From: Pseudanabaena sp.
GTDB taxonomy: Bacteria; Cyanobacteriota; Cyanobacteriia; Pseudanabaenales; Pseudanabaenaceae
Direction of reading: 5' to 3'
DNA: 64,000 bases
NCBI GenBank assembly: GCA_003249015.1
Contig: QBLS01000004.1
Location: 1-64,000, forward strand
Shown: positions 56,159 to 64,000 of the stretch, in pieces
How the letters are laid out: each line of letters opens with the position of its first letter
How positions within the stretch are numbered: the first letter of the stretch is position 1
Position numbers and translations under genes: made by a program
The notes under the pieces: model-generated
Told to the model about the DNA's origin: nothing
The model's database searches: none
The model's input: only the letters and a program-made list of their open reading frames with translations

Positions 56159-56219
56159 CGAAGCAAGAATAAATTTAAAAGCGTTGCGAAGCAACGCTTT
56201 TAAATTTATTCTTGCTTCG
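56159..56219. terminator. Perfect 61-bp hairpin
   Basis: CGAAGCAAGAATAAATTTAA with complement; core GCGTTGCGAAGCAACGC. Lies downstream of the polynucleotide kinase gene. Confidence 0.75.
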
Positions 56220-56257
56220 ACTGATCGGTAACCTCTATTCTTTTGTTTAAGTTTTGG

Positions 56258-57103
56258 TTAAAAGTCACCATAATCGACCTGAAAACAAGTCAATCCTAAG
56301 TCACGCCAAACCCGCACCACCTGATCGCGATCATCGATAACAAAAGCGACATTATATCTATTCAAAATAAACTGATCATACATTTCTCGTTTGACGATGC
56401 TGTCTTTCCTCGTATCACCAGACCGTCGCATATGTAGCTCCTCGAAGCAAATATGATGCTTGGATAGCCAAGCTAGAGTTTGAGGTTTAAATTGATCAGC
56501 TCTTCCTGATAAAAATATGATTTTCTTCCCAGATCGATCAAGAATTGAGCGCACGGGTTCATTTACCAGATCAAGTTCACACTTAACCGCATCATAGGGA
56601 CTACGATCGCCAATCAATGCGATCGTGCCATCAAGATCACAAATAATTGCCTCAGGTAATTCGGGTTTGTAAGCAGGTTTAGGCGATCGTGGCGGGGCAA
56701 TAAACTGGTTATACATATCGCGAATCACCTTTTCACCAACAGAGTTACTTCGCTGCAAGTCCCTTTTAATGCAGGTTTCTAGAGACACATGGCGAAAATC
56801 AACAATTTCTAAAACTGCTAAACCATCTATTAACTGTTTGATCCGATCAGCCTCTTTAGGCAGCAAATTAGTATGGTCAACAATAACGTGCTGACCGCCT
56901 TCTAGAGCCGCCTTAATAATTTTATCTTGAATATCTAATATGAATTTTTCATTAGGTTTAGAGAGATGAGAATTACTTAACATCGCTCCTAGATCGTTTT
57001 TACAGACGCGCTTAATATTATTTGGTGATTTATCGATTTTGCTCTTTGCCCATGTAGATTTTCCTGAAGCTGGTAAGCCAATGGGGAAATAAACTATAAG
57101 CAT
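56258..57103 (-). CDS. T4 PseT-like polynucleotide 5'-kinase / 3'-phosphatase
   Basis: 281 residues with two domains in the order of phage T4 polynucleotide kinase. The kinase domain (1-140) has the P-loop GLPASGKST (9-17, K15, S16) and D37. The HAD phosphatase domain (150-281) starts D156-L-D158-G-T and has SGR (199-201), GDTRKD (229-234) and ID-D-R (256-259). Length (about 280-300) and the C-terminal YGDF match T4. Such enzymes heal broken RNA or DNA ends for ligation. No ligase gene is adjacent. Divergent from nadA, 100 bp apart. Confidence 0.85.
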   Translation of the reverse strand: MLIVYFPIGLPASGKSTWAKSKIDKSPNNIKRVCKNDLGAMLSNSHLSKPNEKFILDIQDKIIKAALEGGQHVIVDHTNLLPKEADRIKQLIDGLAVLEIVDFRHVSLETCIKRDLQRSNSVGEKVIRDMYNQFIAPPRSPKPAYKPELPEAIICDLDGTIALIGDRSPYDAVKCELDLVNEPVRSILDRSGKKIIFLSGRADQFKPQTLAWLSKHHICFEELHMRRSGDTRKDSIVKREMYDQFILNRYNVAFVIDDRDQVVRVWRDLGLTCFQVDYGDF

Positions 57104-57216
57104 CTCTAATTACTCCTATAAATTTTTTAGTGCATTTTTGGTGGTTTCTACTATAATGAAATGTAAAGAATCGCAAGATACTACTATTTCCCTTTATCAC
57201 TTTCGTGAGGCAAACC

Positions 57217-58197
57217 ATGTTTCTCGCCCCTCCCAAACAAAATCAAGCTAGCAATCTGCAAACTTCATTGGATTTGCCTTTAGATCTGTTTCAGGCGATC
57301 GCTGATCTCAAAAAGGAAATGAATGCTGTTATCTTGGCGCACTATTATCAAGACCCAGACTTACAAGATATAGCCGATTATATTGGAGATTCACTGGGTT
57401 TGTCCCAAGCCGCAGCCAACTGTCAAGCCGATGTAATTGTGTTTTTAGGCGTGCATTTCATGGCAGAGACAGCCAAAATTTTAAACCCTGACAAGTTAGT
57501 ACTACTCCCCGATCTTGATGCAGGCTGTTCCCTTGCTGACAGTTGCCCTCCCGATCGCTTTGCTGAGTTTAAGGCGGCTCACCCCGATCATTTAGTCATT
57601 TCCTACATAAACTGCACTGCGGAAATCAAAGCCCTTAGCGATATCATCTGCACCAGTGCCAATGCCGTGTCAATTGTCAATCAAATTCCTGCCGATCAGC
57701 CGATTATCTTTGCCCCCGATCGCAACCTTGGACGCTATGTGATGCAGCAAACAGGGAGAGATTTGTTGCTTTGGGATGGGGCTTGTATGGTGCATGAAAT
57801 TTTTTCGGAGCGAAAACTAATTGATCTCAAACTTATGCATTCCCAAGCTGAAGTAATTGCCCACCCTGAATGCGAAGCCAATGTATTGCATCATGCCGAT
57901 TTTATTGGCTCGACAACTGGGTTATTGAAGTACATCCAGAAAAGCGATCGCCAAGAATTTATCGTAGTCACTGAATCGGGTGTAATTCATCAAATGCAAA
58001 AGGTGGAACCACTTAAAAAGTTTATTCCCGCGCCACCAACTAGCAATTGCGCCTGTAATGAATGCCCTTATATGCGTCTAAACACCTTAGAGAAAGTCTA
58101 CTTAGCAATGAAAAATCGGACTCCCGAAATTATTCTAGATGAGACTATTCGCCAAGGTGCTCTTAAACCAATGCAAAGGATGTTAGAAATGTCCTGA
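57217..58197 (+). CDS. nadA: Quinolinate synthase
   Basis: 326 residues from the ATG at 57217, preceded by GTGAGG; a GTG at 57205 is in frame but weaker. Makes quinolinate from iminoaspartate and dihydroxyacetone phosphate, the first committed NAD step with NadB. [4Fe-4S] ligands are in [19 protein letters not shown] and CNECPYM, conserved for NadA. Two hairpin arms follow 4 bp after the stop. Confidence 0.96.
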   Translation: MFLAPPKQNQASNLQTSLDLPLDLFQAIADLKKEMNAVILAHYYQDPDLQDIADYIGDSLGLSQAAANCQADVIVFLGVHFMAETAKILNPDKLVLLPDLDAGCSLADSCPPDRFAEFKAAHPDHLVISYINCTAEIKALSDIICTSANAVSIVNQIPADQPIIFAPDRNLGRYVMQQTGRDLLLWDGACMVHEIFSERKLIDLKLMHSQAEVIAHPECEANVLHHADFIGSTTGLLKYIQKSDRQEFIVVTESGVIHQMQKVEPLKKFIPAPPTSNCACNECPYMRLNTLEKVYLAMKNRTPEIILDETIRQGALKPMQRMLEMS

Positions 58198-58201
58198 ACA
58201 T

Positions 58202-58254
58202 AATTACAAAGGGATGATCCTTCTGCTAAGCAGAAGGATCATCCCTTTGTAATT
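58202..58254. terminator. Terminator of nadA
   Basis: AATTACAAAGGGATGATCCT with complement around CTGCTAAGCAG. Confidence 0.8.
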
Positions 58255-58295
58255 GAGCGAGGTGGCGCAAAGTGCCGCCTCGTTCTGTTTAGACT

Positions 58296-58469
58296 TTAAC
58301 TATAAAGATGAATATTCTTCTGAATTGCAAACTGTTTGTATTGCTGGTGATAAATCATTAACTCATCTAGTAGAGTTTGGACGCGATCCCAATCAGTAGG
58401 AAAACTACCAGTTTCAGCAACAAGCTGCTGACGGATTACCCTGATTCTCTGCAAATTTGTGTGTGCCAT
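58296..58469 (-). CDS. Small hypothetical protein
   Basis: 57 residues from the ATG at 58469 (MAHTNLQRIRVIRQQLV); a longer frame from 58535 begins with a Cys-rich hydrophobic stretch I do not trust. Mostly helical, with LLDELMIYHQQYKQFA. No recognisable domain. Weak confidence that it is expressed; retained because the frame is closed cleanly and codon use looks normal. Confidence 0.45.
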   Translation of the reverse strand: MAHTNLQRIRVIRQQLVAETGSFPTDWDRVQTLLDELMIYHQQYKQFAIQKNIHLYS

Positions 58470-58535
58470 CACTAATCCAACATTACACATGACATTAAAT
58501 TTACAGATAATCAACAGAAAAACTTTGTATCGCAA

Positions 58536-58909
58536 GAATCAAAAATAGTTAAATAATTGTTAACTTCTCGATTTGCCATCCAAAACTAATAGGCAAGTGA
58601 TGTGGCTTCGCGCCGCCACTTGCCTATTAGTTTTGGATTTAGCTATAGCGAAGTAAGGCTTACTTAGGACATAAAACCAGAAAAAGATTGGTAGCATGAA
58701 GCGCTACCAATCTTTTTCTGGTTTTTATTGTTTTGCTATAGGTGCGACAATTCATTCTTTAGGAATATCCCCAGCCAAAAAGTAGCCAAACTTAGTCAGT
58801 TTTCAGGTTTAGGCTACTCTGATTGCCTTGGCAATGGCATACTGAAAGATAGCAAGTATATCTGCCAGCAATAACTTACTTTCAATTTCTTAGCAGGACA
58901 ATTTAATTA
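58536..58909. other. Repeat-bearing intergenic region
   Basis: Hairpin 58580-58636 (CCAAAACTAATAGGCAAGTG arms) and a 97-bp MITE at 58644-58740. No gene. Confidence 0.65.
58644..58740. mobile_element. 97-bp palindrome-bearing TATAGC element
   Basis: Ends TATAGCGAAG / TTTTGCTATA. Shoulder TTAGGACATAAAACC. Central hairpin CCAGAAAAAGATTGGTAGC with complement, different in sequence from the usual GGCGGCGC core. Confidence 0.7.
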
Positions 58910-58915
58910 ATGTTG

Positions 58916-59173
58916 ATGTACACAGTTGAAATAACTCTCAAAAATAATCCGATCGCTCTGTCTGTGCAGCGTAAAGAACAGGAAGGAGCTGAAGCGCTTT
59001 ATCGGGAACTTGCTAACGCGATCGCCGAAGGTCAACCCAAGGTATGGGAATTAACCTGCGAAAAGCAAGAAGGGAAGAAAGTTTCCGTGCTTATTAGTGA
59101 GATTTCCGCCGTTCAGGTTTCCGAAAAGTCAGGCGCTTCCGCAAACATGGGTGCAGGGTTTATCCGAGCCTGA
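58916..59173 (+). CDS. UPF0367 family protein
   Basis: 85 residues from the ATG at 58916. Matches the cyanobacterial UPF0367 pattern MYTVEITLKNNPIALSVQRKE, GQPKVWELTCEKQEGKKVSVL, AVQVSEKS. Small conserved protein of unknown role present in most cyanobacteria. The Leu/Met upstream codons (58910) are less likely. Confidence 0.88.
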   Translation: MYTVEITLKNNPIALSVQRKEQEGAEALYRELANAIAEGQPKVWELTCEKQEGKKVSVLISEISAVQVSEKSGASANMGAGFIRA

Positions 59174-59241
59174 TTTAGCGTAATTTTCAGTTCTAGAGAT
59201 GGCGGCGTTAATGCGCCGTCATTTCCAAGTTATGAAGATTT

Positions 59242-59317
59242 TTGAGAATCGAAAGCTAAACCCATTGGGTTTTTCAAATCAAGAAATAGCACAGCCATTT
59301 CTTGATTTGGTGTTAGG
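59242..59317 (+). repeat. Partial ATACCAA-type repeat, copy G
   Basis: AACCCATTGGGTTTTT and CAAATCAAGAAATAGC...GCCATTTCTTGATTTG, ending directly before an ATG at 59319. Confidence 0.6.
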
Positions 59318-59318
59318 T

Positions 59319-60035
59319 ATGATTACTGAGCAATTAATTACACAATTGACAATGCCCATTCAACAGTCTCTCACCGACACTTCTATAAGTGTTCAAAATC
59401 TTAACTTTGCATGGGCTTCTGGTGAAACAGTCCTTGATCGCTGCACTCTCTCAGTGCCGAGAGGCGAGTTTTGGATGCTATTGGGGACAAATGGTAGTGG
59501 TAAGTCAACTTTACTAAGGCTACTAGCAGGACTACTGCAACCCAAATCTGGGGCGATCTCTATAGCTGATCGCGTTGGTTTTGTTTTTCAAAATCCTGAC
59601 CATCAGTTAGTAATGCCTACGGTCGGTGCAGATATTGCCTTTGGGCTAGTATCGGAAAATCTTTCTCACGCCGAAACCTTGGGACGAGTTAAGGAAGCTC
59701 TGGGAGCCGTCAACTTGGAACAAATGATTCGTCGTCCAATTTATGCTCTTAGCGGTGGACAAAAACAAAGAGTAGCGATCGCGGGGGCGATCGCACGTAA
59801 TGCTGAAGTTTTATTGCTAGACGAACCAACTGCATTGCTAGATGGGGAAAACCAAATTGATCTTGTTGCTTCGGTTCGCGAACTTGTTAAACAAAAAAAT
59901 CTGACTGCTCTCTGGGTAACTCATCGCCTTAATGAGCTGGACTACGCTGACGGTGCATTTCTCTTAGAACGCGGTCAAGTGATCGATCAAGGAGATCCTA
60001 AAAGGTTAAAGCAGGTTTTATTAGAACGAAGCTAA
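59319..60035 (+). CDS. ABC transporter ATP-binding protein (ECF/CbiO-like)
   Basis: 238 residues from the ATG at 59319; upstream in-frame Met codons at 59199 lie in the repeat and are rejected. Walker A GTNGSGKST (about 55-63), Q-loop FQNPDHQ, signature LSGGQKQR (about 143-150), Walker B VLLLDEPTALL and H-loop (VTHR). The QNPDHQLVMPTVGADIAFGL pattern is that of CbiO/EcfA ATPases for metal or vitamin uptake. The membrane partner is not adjacent. Confidence 0.88.
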   Translation: MITEQLITQLTMPIQQSLTDTSISVQNLNFAWASGETVLDRCTLSVPRGEFWMLLGTNGSGKSTLLRLLAGLLQPKSGAISIADRVGFVFQNPDHQLVMPTVGADIAFGLVSENLSHAETLGRVKEALGAVNLEQMIRRPIYALSGGQKQRVAIAGAIARNAEVLLLDEPTALLDGENQIDLVASVRELVKQKNLTALWVTHRLNELDYADGAFLLERGQVIDQGDPKRLKQVLLERS

Positions 60036-60152
60036 CTCAGGAGGGTAAAGGCGGCTTAATGCGCTTTCTTTATCCCTTTGAGTTTTGGAATCATCACTTG
60101 AAACACCGCTATTTTGGTATTATTAGCCCTAACTAATAACATGGTATAGCTC

Positions 60153-61325
60153 ATGCATATTGCATGGTTAGGCAAAAAATCGCCAGCTTGTGGCAACGTA
60201 ACCTATAGTCGTGAGATTACAAACGCTTTACTTGATCGCGGGCATCGGGTCAGCTTTATGCACTTTGCGCCAGAGTCGGAAAGTGAAATCTCTGAGCAAA
60301 TTGATCATGAAGATTCTGAGGATGGCAGTCAACAGGATGTAACCTTACCATTTCTATATAAGTCCACCATCTATACGGTTCCTTCGCTGCGGGCTAACAA
60401 AATTTTGATTGATTCCCTGCGATCGTTAAAGCCCGATATTATCCATGCGTCCCTTGCCATATCTCCCCTTGACTTTCGATTGCCAGAGATTTGTGCAGAG
60501 CTAGACTTGCCCTTAGTCGCCACATTCCATCAGCCCTTTGATGTTAAACGCCGCAATCTTGCCTCTAGCACCCAGCAACTTACCTATCAAATCTATGCAC
60601 CATCTCTAGCCGACTACAACCAAGTTATTATCTTCTCCAATATTCAAAAAGAGCTTCTCAATAAATTGGGAGTTCCCAATACCCGCATTGCCATTATTCC
60701 CAATGGAGTGGATAGCGATCGCTACTCCCCTGGAATTTCGAGCATTAAAGAAGAACTCAAAGCGGAAGTATTGTTTTTATATCAAGGGCGGCTAGCTGCT
60801 GAAAAAAATGTGGAGGCTCTGCTCAGAGCTTGGCGCAAATGCCGAATGCCTGAAGGTTGTAAACTCGCGATCGTTGGCACAGGCCCTCTGCTAGCGGGAC
60901 TAAAAGCTTTTTACGGTTCTGATTCCAGCATTATTTGGATGGGATATATTGCCGATGAAAAGAGACGGATCGAGATTTTGCGCGGTACAGATGTATTTAT
61001 TTTGCCGTCCTTAGTTGAAGGTTTGTCTTTGTCTTTATTAGAAGCGATGTCCTGCGGTGTCGCCTGTATTGCCACCGATGTTGGTGCTGACGGCGAAGTA
61101 ATTGAAGGCGGTGCGGGGATTATTCTTGATTCCCATAAGGTGACTTCACAGCTCTGCACGTTGCTACCTCTGTTTGTCGATCACCCTGAGCTAGCTAAAA
61201 TCATTGGCTTAAAAGCAAGGCAGCGGGTTTTAGATCGCTACACATTAGCGAAAAATATTGATAGCTTAGAAGCTCTCTACGAACAGACGATGAGCCAACA
61301 GTGGGTTCGTGTCAGTGCCTTTTAA
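60153..61325 (+). CDS. GT4-family glycosyltransferase
   Basis: 390 residues. Two Rossmann domains. The N-terminal domain has GNVTYSREITNALLDRGHRVSF (about 11-32). The C-terminal domain (about 190-345) has IPNGVDSDRYSPG, FLYQGRLAAEKNVEALL, and the EX7E-like EGLSLSLLEAMSCGVACIATDVG. Transfers sugars from nucleotide donors with retention. Acceptor and product unknown; no polysaccharide cluster adjoins it. Confidence 0.9.
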   Translation: MHIAWLGKKSPACGNVTYSREITNALLDRGHRVSFMHFAPESESEISEQIDHEDSEDGSQQDVTLPFLYKSTIYTVPSLRANKILIDSLRSLKPDIIHASLAISPLDFRLPEICAELDLPLVATFHQPFDVKRRNLASSTQQLTYQIYAPSLADYNQVIIFSNIQKELLNKLGVPNTRIAIIPNGVDSDRYSPGISSIKEELKAEVLFLYQGRLAAEKNVEALLRAWRKCRMPEGCKLAIVGTGPLLAGLKAFYGSDSSIIWMGYIADEKRRIEILRGTDVFILPSLVEGLSLSLLEAMSCGVACIATDVGADGEVIEGGAGIILDSHKVTSQLCTLLPLFVDHPELAKIIGLKARQRVLDRYTLAKNIDSLEALYEQTMSQQWVRVSAF

Positions 61326-61393
61326 GGCATTTTGTCTAGACCCAAATTGAGGTAAGATCGCAGAAATATTACACATGGGTAAGGAATTTTTCT

Positions 61394-61843
61394 GTGATTA
61401 ATTTTAAGAAGATTTGGATAAGCTGTAATCAAGTTTTAATCGTTGTTTGCTTACTAGTGACCTTACTAAGCACTTCAGTGATAACTTTTGTACAGCCTGT
61501 AAATGCTATGCCGATTGCGGCTATCAGCGCTTCTTCCAGCGAAAATTTAAAAGTTCTAGGAGATCGCTTTGATCGACTGGAAAAGTATGTATATTCCGAA
61601 AAATGGAATGACGTCATTACCTACATTCATGGCCCTTTTGGTGAGATTCGCCGTGAATTAAGAATGGTAGCGGCGCAACTAGACAAAACCAAAAAAGAAA
61701 AAGCAAATACATTGGCTAATGATCTATTCAAGAATTTTGTGAAGCTGGATAATGCTGCTAATTCCAAAGATGCGATCGCTGCTGAGTCAGCATTTAAGAG
61801 CTCTCTGCAAAACTTTGAAGATATCGTTGAATTAACTCAATAA
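61394..61843 (+). CDS. psbQ: Photosystem II extrinsic protein PsbQ (CyanoQ)
   Basis: 149 residues from a GTG at 61394, preceded by AAGGAA. Signal peptide about 1-38 with Ala cleavage (VNA). The mature part matches CyanoQ: YIHGPFGEIRRELRMVAAQL (about 77-96), KAN.LANDLFKNFVKLDNAANSKD. Stabilises the PSII donor side at the lumen. The usual lipobox Cys seems absent. A hairpin follows the stop. Confidence 0.85.
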   Translation: MINFKKIWISCNQVLIVVCLLVTLLSTSVITFVQPVNAMPIAAISASSSENLKVLGDRFDRLEKYVYSEKWNDVITYIHGPFGEIRRELRMVAAQLDKTKKEKANTLANDLFKNFVKLDNAANSKDAIAAESAFKSSLQNFEDIVELTQ

Positions 61844-61918
61844 AAAGGAAAGGGCGGCGCAGTGCGCCGCCCTTTCCTTTTTTTATTATAAAGCGCAGCT
61901 TTGCGGCGCTTTATAATT
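61842..61918. terminator. Two hairpins after psbQ
   Basis: 61842-61884: AAAAAGGAAAGGGCGGCGC-AGT-complement with T6. 61885-61918: ATTATAAAGCGC / GCGCTTTATAAT. The second spans the segment just before the next start. Confidence 0.8.
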
Positions 61919-61924
61919 TTAATT

Positions 61925-63088
61925 ATGCAAAAGCCTATTTACCTTGATTGTCATGCGACTACACCTGTGGATGAGAGGGTGTTAGAAGCAATGCTGCCCT
62001 ACTTTCGAGAAGCTTTTGGCAATCCTGCTAGCGTGGGGCATCTGTACGGATGGGAAACTGAGTCAGCAGTTAAATTGGCGCGTGAGGCGATCGCTAATAG
62101 CATCAATGCAACCCCTGAAGAAATTGTATTTACTAGCGGCGCGACGGAAGCTAATAACCTCGCGATCAAGGGGATTGCTGAAGCTTACCACCAAAGCGGT
62201 AGACACATTATTACTTTACAAACAGAACATAGCGCTGTTCTTGATCCCTGCGTTTACCTGCAATCTCTAGGATTTGAAGTTACCTATTTACCTGTGCAAA
62301 AAGATGGTCTAGTCAATTTAGAAGCACTAGAAAAAGCTCTGCGTGAGGACACAATTCTAGTCTCCATAATGACAGCAAATAATGAGATTGGAGTAATACA
62401 GCCGATACAGGCGATTGGTCAAATCTGCCGCGATCACCAAGTTTTATTTCATACCGATGCGGCTCAGGCGATCGGCAAGATTCCTTTAGATGTGGAGTCA
62501 ATGCACATAGATCTGATGTCGCTGACTGCCCATAAAATTTACGGAGCTAAGGGAATTGGCGCTTTATATGTCCGTCGTCGCAATCCAAGGGTCAACCTCG
62601 CGCCGCAACTACATGGCGGCGGACAGGAACGGGGTAGACGTTCTGGGACTTTATACACACCGCAAATAGTGGGATTTGCCAAAGCCCTAGAGATTGCGAT
62701 CGCCAATCAAGCCACAGAACAGCAAGCCGCTTTGCAATTGCGGGAACAGCTTTGGCAAAGACTGCAAGAACTGGATCAGGTAATTTTAAACGGGCATTCC
62801 ACCCAGAGGCTCGCAGGCAATCTCAATGTGAGTTTCCCAAATATTAAGGGCAATGCCCTGATGCTAGCCCTTAACCCAGTTGTGGCGGTGTCATCAGGTT
62901 CAGCTTGCAGCTCTGCAAAAACGGCTCCGTCCCATGTACTTACCGCCTTGGGACTTTCCCCTGAACTCGCCTATGCCTCAGTTCGGTTTGGCATTGGGCG
63001 CTTTAACACAATTGAGCAGATCAAAACCGTTGCCGATCATGTTATTGCTTCAGTGCGATCGCTTAAAAGCAAAACCCAGCAAGGCTAA
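61925..63088 (+). CDS. Cysteine desulfurase (IscS/NifS type)
   Basis: 387 residues from the ATG at 61925. PLP enzyme: K204 (SLTAHKIYGAKG) forms the Schiff base; C328 (SSGSACSSAK) is the persulfide Cys; EHSAVL and TDAAQAIGK contact PLP. Supplies sulfur for Fe-S clusters and tRNA thiolation. The short SSGSACSS loop fits the IscS/NifS class. The last codons KTQQG and the stop lie in a hairpin. Confidence 0.94.
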   Translation: MQKPIYLDCHATTPVDERVLEAMLPYFREAFGNPASVGHLYGWETESAVKLAREAIANSINATPEEIVFTSGATEANNLAIKGIAEAYHQSGRHIITLQTEHSAVLDPCVYLQSLGFEVTYLPVQKDGLVNLEALEKALREDTILVSIMTANNEIGVIQPIQAIGQICRDHQVLFHTDAAQAIGKIPLDVESMHIDLMSLTAHKIYGAKGIGALYVRRRNPRVNLAPQLHGGGQERGRRSGTLYTPQIVGFAKALEIAIANQATEQQAALQLREQLWQRLQELDQVILNGHSTQRLAGNLNVSFPNIKGNALMLALNPVVAVSSGSACSSAKTAPSHVLTALGLSPELAYASVRFGIGRFNTIEQIKTVADHVIASVRSLKSKTQQG

Positions 63089-63125
63089 TTTGCCCGCTTT
63101 ACGGGCAAATTAGCCTTGCTGGGTT
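63072..63125. terminator. Hairpin overlapping the end of the desulfurase gene
   Basis: AAACCCAGCAAGGCTAATTT with complement around GCCCGCTTTACGGGC. Confidence 0.8.
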
Positions 63126-63205
63126 TGTACCCAACAAATAGGGTTACGGCGCATCGCGCCGCCATTAAACTATACTAAAAATCATCTATTTTTAATATTC
63201 GTCCT

Positions 63206-63577
63206 ATGTCCTTAAACAAAGTGCATCTAGTCGGACGCGCAGGTCGCGATCCTGAAGTTAAATATTTTGAATCTGGAAAAGTTGTCTGTAACTTTGCGAT
63301 CGCGGTTAACCGTAATACCAGCAATCGCGATGAGCCACCCGACTGGGTAGATCTAGAAGTCTGGGATAAAACTGCGGAAGTTGCGGCTAATTATGTCAAA
63401 AAAGGCAGTTTAATCGGTGTTTCAGGCTCATTAAAATTTGATCGCTGGAATGATCGGGCTACAGGCGAAGAGCGGCAAAAAGCAGTAGTCAGAGTTGATC
63501 GTTTAGAGTTACTTGGCTCACGAAAGGACAATGAAGCGGCAAGTAACAGTAGTGGCGGTTATGACGATGATTTTTAG
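63206..63577 (+). CDS. ssb: Single-stranded DNA-binding protein
   Basis: 123 residues. OB fold: NKVHLVGRAGRDPEVKYFESGKVVCNFAIAVN (about 4-35), DWVDLEVWDKTAEVAANYVKKGSLIGVSGSL. Short Ser/Gly linker and an acidic tail ending DDDF. Shorter than E. coli SSB (178) but usual for cyanobacteria. Acts in replication and repair. Confidence 0.95.
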   Translation: MSLNKVHLVGRAGRDPEVKYFESGKVVCNFAIAVNRNTSNRDEPPDWVDLEVWDKTAEVAANYVKKGSLIGVSGSLKFDRWNDRATGEERQKAVVRVDRLELLGSRKDNEAASNSSGGYDDDF

Positions 63578-63582
63578 ATAAG

Positions 63583-63624
63583 AAGCCATAAAAAAGGGAG
63601 CATTTGCTCCCTTTTTTTATGGCT
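63583..63624 (+). terminator. Intrinsic terminator of ssb
   Basis: AGCCATAAAAAAGGGAGC / complement with ATTT loop, then T-rich. Confidence 0.85.
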
Positions 63625-63774
63625 ATCACTCTGGGGGGATTCGGTTTTCCGACTCGAAGATTATCAGTTGTATCAGTAAGAATATAACAAGCTGATTTGA
63701 TAGTTAGCACCAGAAGTAAGAGACGATCTTGCACTTCTGTCTTTTCCAGATTTCAAACTACTAAGTGATCAATT

Positions 63775-64000
63775 ATGTTTAATCTTGGTGAACTTGACTC
63801 AAACAACAATCTTTTACTCGAATACCTCAAAAAACAGTCACCTGAGACCCTAGCTACTGTAGCTCAGTCTGTTAGCCCAGAAGCTCAGCAAATTATTAGT
63901 CAAAATATTCAAAACCTAATTGGGATTCTGCCTTCGCAGCATTTTAACGTCAGCATCACCACGGATCGCGAAAATTTGGCTGGTTTAATCGGTTCGGCAA
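63775..64000 (+). CDS. DUF760 family protein, N-terminal part (runs off window end)
   Basis: Open frame of 75 codons from the ATG at 63775: MFNLGELDSNNNLLLEYLKKQ, then VAQSVSPEAQQIISQN and FNVSITTDRENLAGLIGSA. This matches the conserved start of cyanobacterial/plant DUF760 proteins. Function unknown. The C-terminus is outside the window. Confidence 0.8.
   Translation, partial: MFNLGELDSNNNLLLEYLKKQSPETLATVAQSVSPEAQQIISQNIQNLIGILPSQHFNVSITTDRENLAGLIGSA

Noticed and set aside
63600-63774. Possible tRNA after ssb
   Set aside because: A short stem near 63640 exists, but no cloverleaf or T-loop GTTCRANYC could be built.

Overview
The window looks like chromosome of a filamentous cyanobacterium. 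It carries photosystem genes (psaK, and psbQ for CyanoQ), cyanobacterial conserved genes (Ycf46-type ATPase, UPF0367, DUF760), an hps-type pseudopilin/HpsA cluster, kinase-WD40 signalling, and the octamer GCGATCGC (HIP1) throughout. A Pseudanabaena-like organism is my inference from this gene mix and the AT-leaning, palindrome-rich intergenic DNA; no rRNA or other marker is present to prove it.

Layout. 1-730: truncated Gly-rich surface protein (minus), not an obvious ORF because it runs off the edge. 1315-3763: a 2.3 kb mini-island between 78-bp direct repeats of the 3' end of an O-antigen-ligase-like gene; cargo is a class D beta-lactamase and a secreted EndoU RNase toxin with an overlapping putative immunity gene. 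3.7-10 kb: O-antigen ligase-like, gyrB, ruvC, Uma2 nuclease, pdhA. 10.3-19 kb: Ycf46, branched-chain amino acid ABC parts, FAH hydrolase, dicarboxylate/amino acid symporter and a Ser/Thr kinase-WD40 protein, bounded by two identical inverted 164-bp MITEs. 19-31 kb: transporter plus HhH protein, TM2 protein, alpha-amylase, pentapeptide protein, DUF1537 kinase, GST, VIT/vWA protein. 31-44 kb: a 3130-residue HpsA followed by three prepilin-like genes. 44-55 kb: ABC-2 permease with an overlapping orphan domain, SulP, C39-like peptidase, a promoter plus rod-shaped RNA (candidate 6S RNA), HNH nuclease, RNase III, alpha carbonic anhydrase, psaK, transglutaminase-like protein. 55-64 kb: desaturase, T4-type polynucleotide kinase/phosphatase, nadA, UPF0367, ABC ATPase, GT4 glycosyltransferase, psbQ, cysteine desulfurase, ssb, DUF760 protein (cut by the window end).

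Most genes are single or short transcription units separated by long, near-perfect hairpins that work as plausible terminators in both directions. Many of these lie inside MITE-like elements. I distinguish at least four repeat families: a 164-bp MITE, a TATAGC-ended 128-bp MITE, TATAGC-ended elements around a big palindrome, and an ATACCAA-ended ~104-bp element. In many genes the hairpin overlaps the stop codon and sometimes the last codons. No tRNA, rRNA, CRISPR array or transposase was recognised.
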